From Leucothrix mucor (GTDB lineage Bacteria > Pseudomonadota > Gammaproteobacteria > Thiotrichales > Thiotrichaceae): 9,956 bases of DNA. Positions 7,353-9,956 of this stretch are shown here, piece by piece (within the stretch, counting starts at the first letter, position 1; every line of letters begins with the position of its first letter). The notes under the pieces were generated by a model, which was given only the letters and a program-made list of their open reading frames with translations, was not told the origin of the DNA and ran no database searches. The stretch covers positions 1 to 9,956 of the forward strand of contig DQUJ01000168.1 of the NCBI GenBank assembly GCA_015662325.1, in the 5' to 3' direction. Both the position numbers and the translations under genes were made by a program.

Positions 7353-7402
7353 TCGACTCCACTCAGGGAGCTACTTCTGAGTAGTCTGCTGAGCGGACTT
7401 AG
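7353..7402. repeat. Small palindromic repeat between clpS and clpA
   Basis: ACTCAG (7361-7366) pairs perfectly with CTGAGT (7377-7382). Alternatively, the larger arm 7353-7366 (TCGACTCCACTCAG) pairs imperfectly with 7389-7402 (CTGAGCGGACTTAG). The arms resemble the CTTCGACTCCGCTCAG / CTGAGCGGAGTCGAAG type of dispersed palindrome found between genes in many bacteria. It is probably a degenerate dispersed repeat rather than a clpA-specific control site. Confidence 0.5.
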
Positions 7403-7440
7403 TTTACCCAGAGCGAAGCGAAGGGAAAGGTACGGAAATG

Positions 7441-7472
7441 TGGCACTTATGTAGATGCCAATACCTTTGGCA
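7441..7472 (+). promoter_or_regulatory. Two mutually exclusive hairpins before clpA
   Basis: TGGCA (7441-7445) can pair with TGCCA (7456-7460). The same middle arm, extended to TGCCAA (7456-7461), can pair with TTGGCA (7467-7472) around a 5-nt loop. Spaced TGGCA/TGCCA half-sites could be a protein-binding site or an RNA switch, or part of the neighbouring repeat. The pairing is seen; any function is speculative. Confidence 0.3.
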
Positions 7473-7508
7473 CTAATTAATGGTAAACAAGAAGATACAA
7501 ATATAAAA

Positions 7509-7530
7509 GTTACAAAAAGTAACAATTTTT
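7509..7530 (+). terminator. Short hairpin with T tract upstream of clpA
   Basis: GTTAC (7509-7513) and GTAAC (7519-7523) form a 5-bp stem with an A5 loop, followed by AATTTTT (7524-7530). The arrangement resembles a weak intrinsic terminator that could limit read-through from icd-clpS into clpA. The palindrome could equally be a regulator site. The stem is too short for confidence. Confidence 0.3.
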
Positions 7531-7557
7531 AACAGAAAAAACGGGCAGGAGATACCA

Positions 7558-9867
7558 ATGCTAAGTACAGAAGTTGAATATTCGATCAATATGTTATTCA
7601 AGGACGCGCGTGAAAAACATCACGAGTTTGTCACCGTCGAGCATTTGTTATTGTCTATGACCAATAATCCCAGCGCGGCAGATACACTACGCGCTTGCGG
7701 TATTAATATCCCGATGTTACAAACCGAGCTTGAAAGTTATATCGAAGAAAATACACCGATATTAATCGAGCAAGACGCTCGCGAAACACAGCCAACATTA
7801 GGCTTTCAACGCGTGATCCAACGTGCGGTTTATCATATTCAAGCGACAGGCCAGGGTGAAGTCAGCGGTCAGAACATCTTAGTCGCGATCTTTGGCGAGC
7901 CAGAATCTCATGCGGTGTATTATCTTGGGCGACAAGATATGACGCGTCTCGATCTGGTTAATTATATCTCTCACGATATTCGTAAAACCGATGATGACTT
8001 TACGCTCACTGATTATTCAGGCGATGAAAACGAAGACGCTAATTTTGAAGATCCGGAACTAGAACAAATTGAAGACAGTTCTGCGGAAGAAGCACCAAAA
8101 GAAACAGCCTTAGAAAAGTTTTCTGTGAATCTAAACGAACGCGCCAAAGAAGGTAAAATAGATCCTTTAATTGGACGTGATTTAGAAGTAGAACGCACCG
8201 TACAAGTATTATGTCGTCGTCGAAAAAACAACCCCCTTTTAGTTGGCGAAGCAGGTGTTGGTAAAACGGCCATTGCAGAAGGTTTAGCCAGACGCATCGT
8301 CGATAAAGAAGTGCCCGAAGTATTAGATGGCGCAGTGATTTATTCGCTTGATGTCGGCGCATTAGTGGCAGGTACAAAATACCGTGGTGACTTTGAAAAA
8401 CGTTTAAAAGCCGTTTTAAATCAAATCAAAAAGGAAGACAATGCGATTTTATTCATTGATGAAATTCACATTATTATCGGTGCAGGTGCAACCTCAGGTG
8501 GCACCATGGATGCCTCTAACTTGATCAAGCCGATGTTGGCAAATGGTGAGCTACGTTGTATTGGCTCCACGACTTATCAAGAATATCGTACCGTATTTGA
8601 AAAGGAGAGGGCGCTTGCACGTCGTTTCCAAAAGATAGACATCAAAGAACCTACGGTAAACGAAACCATCAAGATTCTAAAAGGCTTGAAATCACGCTTT
8701 GAAGCACATCATGATGTTAAATATACTTTGCCTGCGTTAGAAACAGCGGTGAAGCTATCTGATCGTTACATTACTGAGCGTTTCTTGCCAGACAAAGCCA
8801 TTGACGTAATTGATGAAGCGGGCGCAAACCGTCAATTACAACCCAAAAGCACACGTAAGAAAACCATTTCTGTTGCAGATGTGGAAGCCATTGTCGCTAA
8901 AATCGCGCGTATTCCACCGAAAACAGTTTCCAGTACCGATGTTGAAGTATTGAAGAATCTTGATCTCAACCTAAAACGTGTTGTATTCGGTCAAGACATG
9001 GCAATCGACCAATTAGTGACATCAGTTAAAATGTCACGTTCTGGCTTACGCGATGATAATAAAACCATTGGCGCGTTCGTATTTGCAGGGCCAACGGGTG
9101 TCGGTAAAACCGAAGTCACCCGTCAGTTAGCCGAAAATATGGGTGTGGAGCTTATTCGCTTTGATATGTCGGAATACATGGAACGCCATACGGTTTCACG
9201 TTTACTCGGCGCACCTCCCGGCTATGTTGGCTTTGAAGAAGGTGGCTTGTTAACCGATGCGGTTAATAAAAACCCACATGCGGTTTTATTATTGGACGAG
9301 ATCGAAAAAGCACATCCCGATGTGTTCAACATCTTATTACAAGTGATGGATAACGGCAGCTTAACCGACAGTAACGGACGTAAAGTCGATTTCCGTAATA
9401 TCATTCTGGTGATGACCAGTAACGCGGGTGCAGAAAATATCAGCCGCAGCTCAATGGGCTTTACCCAGCAAGATCATTCGCTGGATACCATGAAAGCGAT
9501 TGAACAAACCTTTACGCCAGAGTTTAGAAATCGTCTCGATGGTGTCATCCAGTTCAGACCTTTGGATGAGAAAGTCATCATCAATATTGTTGATAAATTC
9601 TTACTGCGTCTTGAAGCGCAACTCATCGAGAAGAAAGTAACCTTAATGGTCGATGATAAAGCTAAACGCTGGCTCGCCAAGAAAGGCTACGATCCAAAAA
9701 TGGGCGCACGCCCAATGGAACGTATGATACAAGAGCATTTAAAACGTCCGTTAGCAGATGATTTGTTATTCGGATCATTAAGCAAAGACGGCGGTATCGT
9801 TCGCGTATCAGAAAAAGCAGGAAAGCTGACGATTAAAACAGATGATGAAAAAGCGATACCTGCTTAA
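7558..9867 (+). CDS. clpA: ClpA, AAA+ unfoldase of the ClpAP protease
   Basis: ClpA hexamers unfold substrates, including those delivered by ClpS, and thread them into ClpP. It has 769 residues (E. coli 758). The Clp_N repeat domain (about 1-143) is joined by a very acidic linker (about 154-184). D1 has Walker A GEAGVGKT (230-237), Walker B AILFIDE (296-302) and pore loop KYRG (274-277). D2 has Walker A GPTGVGKT (511-518), Walker B VLLLDE (576-581), pore loop GYVG (555-558) and sensor 2 GARP (716-719). The ClpP-docking loop reads SMGFTQQD, tripeptide MGF at 633-635, where E. coli has IGL. No ClpB middle domain is present, which supports ClpA over ClpB. AGGAG (7547-7551), six bases before the ATG, fixes the start. 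The gene is complete and all ATPase motifs look intact. Confidence 0.97.
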   Translation: MLSTEVEYSINMLFKDAREKHHEFVTVEHLLLSMTNNPSAADTLRACGINIPMLQTELESYIEENTPILIEQDARETQPTLGFQRVIQRAVYHIQATGQGEVSGQNILVAIFGEPESHAVYYLGRQDMTRLDLVNYISHDIRKTDDDFTLTDYSGDENEDANFEDPELEQIEDSSAEEAPKETALEKFSVNLNERAKEGKIDPLIGRDLEVERTVQVLCRRRKNNPLLVGEAGVGKTAIAEGLARRIVDKEVPEVLDGAVIYSLDVGALVAGTKYRGDFEKRLKAVLNQIKKEDNAILFIDEIHIIIGAGATSGGTMDASNLIKPMLANGELRCIGSTTYQEYRTVFEKERALARRFQKIDIKEPTVNETIKILKGLKSRFEAHHDVKYTLPALETAVKLSDRYITERFLPDKAIDVIDEAGANRQLQPKSTRKKTISVADVEAIVAKIARIPPKTVSSTDVEVLKNLDLNLKRVVFGQDMAIDQLVTSVKMSRSGLRDDNKTIGAFVFAGPTGVGKTEVTRQLAENMGVELIRFDMSEYMERHTVSRLLGAPPGYVGFEEGGLLTDAVNKNPHAVLLLDEIEKAHPDVFNILLQVMDNGSLTDSNGRKVDFRNIILVMTSNAGAENISRSSMGFTQQDHSLDTMKAIEQTFTPEFRNRLDGVIQFRPLDEKVIINIVDKFLLRLEAQLIEKKVTLMVDDKAKRWLAKKGYDPKMGARPMERMIQEHLKRPLADDLLFGSLSKDGGIVRVSEKAGKLTIKTDDEKAIPA

Positions 9868-9895
9868 GGAACCTCTGATCAAGTCCCATAAAATT
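9866..9895 (+). repeat. Copy 2 of the inverted repeat, overlapping the clpA stop
   Basis: This is the inverted partner of 130-158 (one mismatch and one indel over 30 bp), with palindrome TGATCA and tip AAGGAA. The tip begins at the last bases of the clpA TAA codon, so the element abuts or just touches the gene's end. It extends away from clpA towards the window edge. Confidence 0.6.
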
Positions 9896-9956
9896 ATGTA
9901 AGCCTCTAAGGCATCATATTCTAGGCGCGCTTCGCAGTAAATGAACGCCTGTGGCA
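9896..9956. repeat. Structured DNA following repeat copy 2, cut by the window end
   Basis: No gene is visible. GCCT (9902-9905) pairs with AGGC (9909-9912), and AGGCG (9923-9927) with CGCCT (9946-9950). This is probably the interior of the element whose tip is at 9866. No clpA terminator with a T run is seen in the available bases. Confidence 0.35.

Noticed and set aside
7322..7525. Minus-strand 67-codon frame with a hydrophobic stretch upstream of clpA
   Set aside because: It runs across the palindromic repeats, has no ribosome binding site, and its low-complexity translation is explained by the AT-rich spacer.
7558..9867. ClpB or ClpC rather than ClpA
   Set aside because: There is no ClpB-type middle coiled-coil domain or ClpC-type UVR insert. 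A ClpP-docking loop is present, clpS lies immediately upstream, and similarity to E. coli ClpA extends along the length.
130..9895. Composite transposon or genomic island bounded by the inverted repeats
   Set aside because: The content is core housekeeping genes (prfB, lysS, icd, clpA) in normal gammaproteobacterial neighbourhoods, with no transposase or integrase and no foreign-looking composition.

Overview
The window is a stretch of ordinary chromosome from an AT-rich gammaproteobacterium. Protein sequences resemble the E. coli orthologues throughout. The gene orders prfB-lysS and icd-clpS-clpA, and the RF2 frameshift site, all fit that class; a Thiotrichales-like or Methylococcales-like lineage is possible, but I cannot place it more precisely. 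I see no tRNA, rRNA, CRISPR array, complete transposase gene or phage gene.

Layout: 1-203 is non-coding. It holds a run of small hairpins and a 29-bp repeat whose inverted partner lies at 9866-9895. Next is prfB (204-1299), read through a programmed +1 frameshift at an in-frame UGA. A 256-nt spacer follows, filled with nested inverted repeats and carrying a good candidate promoter for lysS (1556-3076). A REP/MITE-like palindromic element (3132-3213) lies between lysS and the convergent ogt-type DNA repair gene (3248-3775, minus). From 3872 to 4373 there is no intact gene, but three reading frames join into one coherent coding sequence of about 167 codons if two single-base losses are repaired, so I call it a frameshifted pseudogene. 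A PfkB-family, adenosine-kinase-like gene (4447-5445, minus) is divergent from icd (5588-6844). Then come clpS (about 6897-7313), a hairpin-rich spacer, and clpA (7558-9867). The window ends in the second copy of the repeat.

Functionally, prfB and lysS serve translation. ClpS and ClpA are the N-degron adaptor and the AAA+ unfoldase of the ClpAP protease. Icd is the TCA-cycle isocitrate dehydrogenase, the PfkB kinase probably salvages nucleosides, and Ogt repairs O6-alkylguanine.

I do not see a clearly new multi-gene system. The points most worth a second look are the frameshifted unknown gene at 3872-4373, the altered coenzyme-site residues of Icd, the repeats that may supply promoter elements to prfB and lysS, and the MGF ClpP-docking tripeptide of ClpA.
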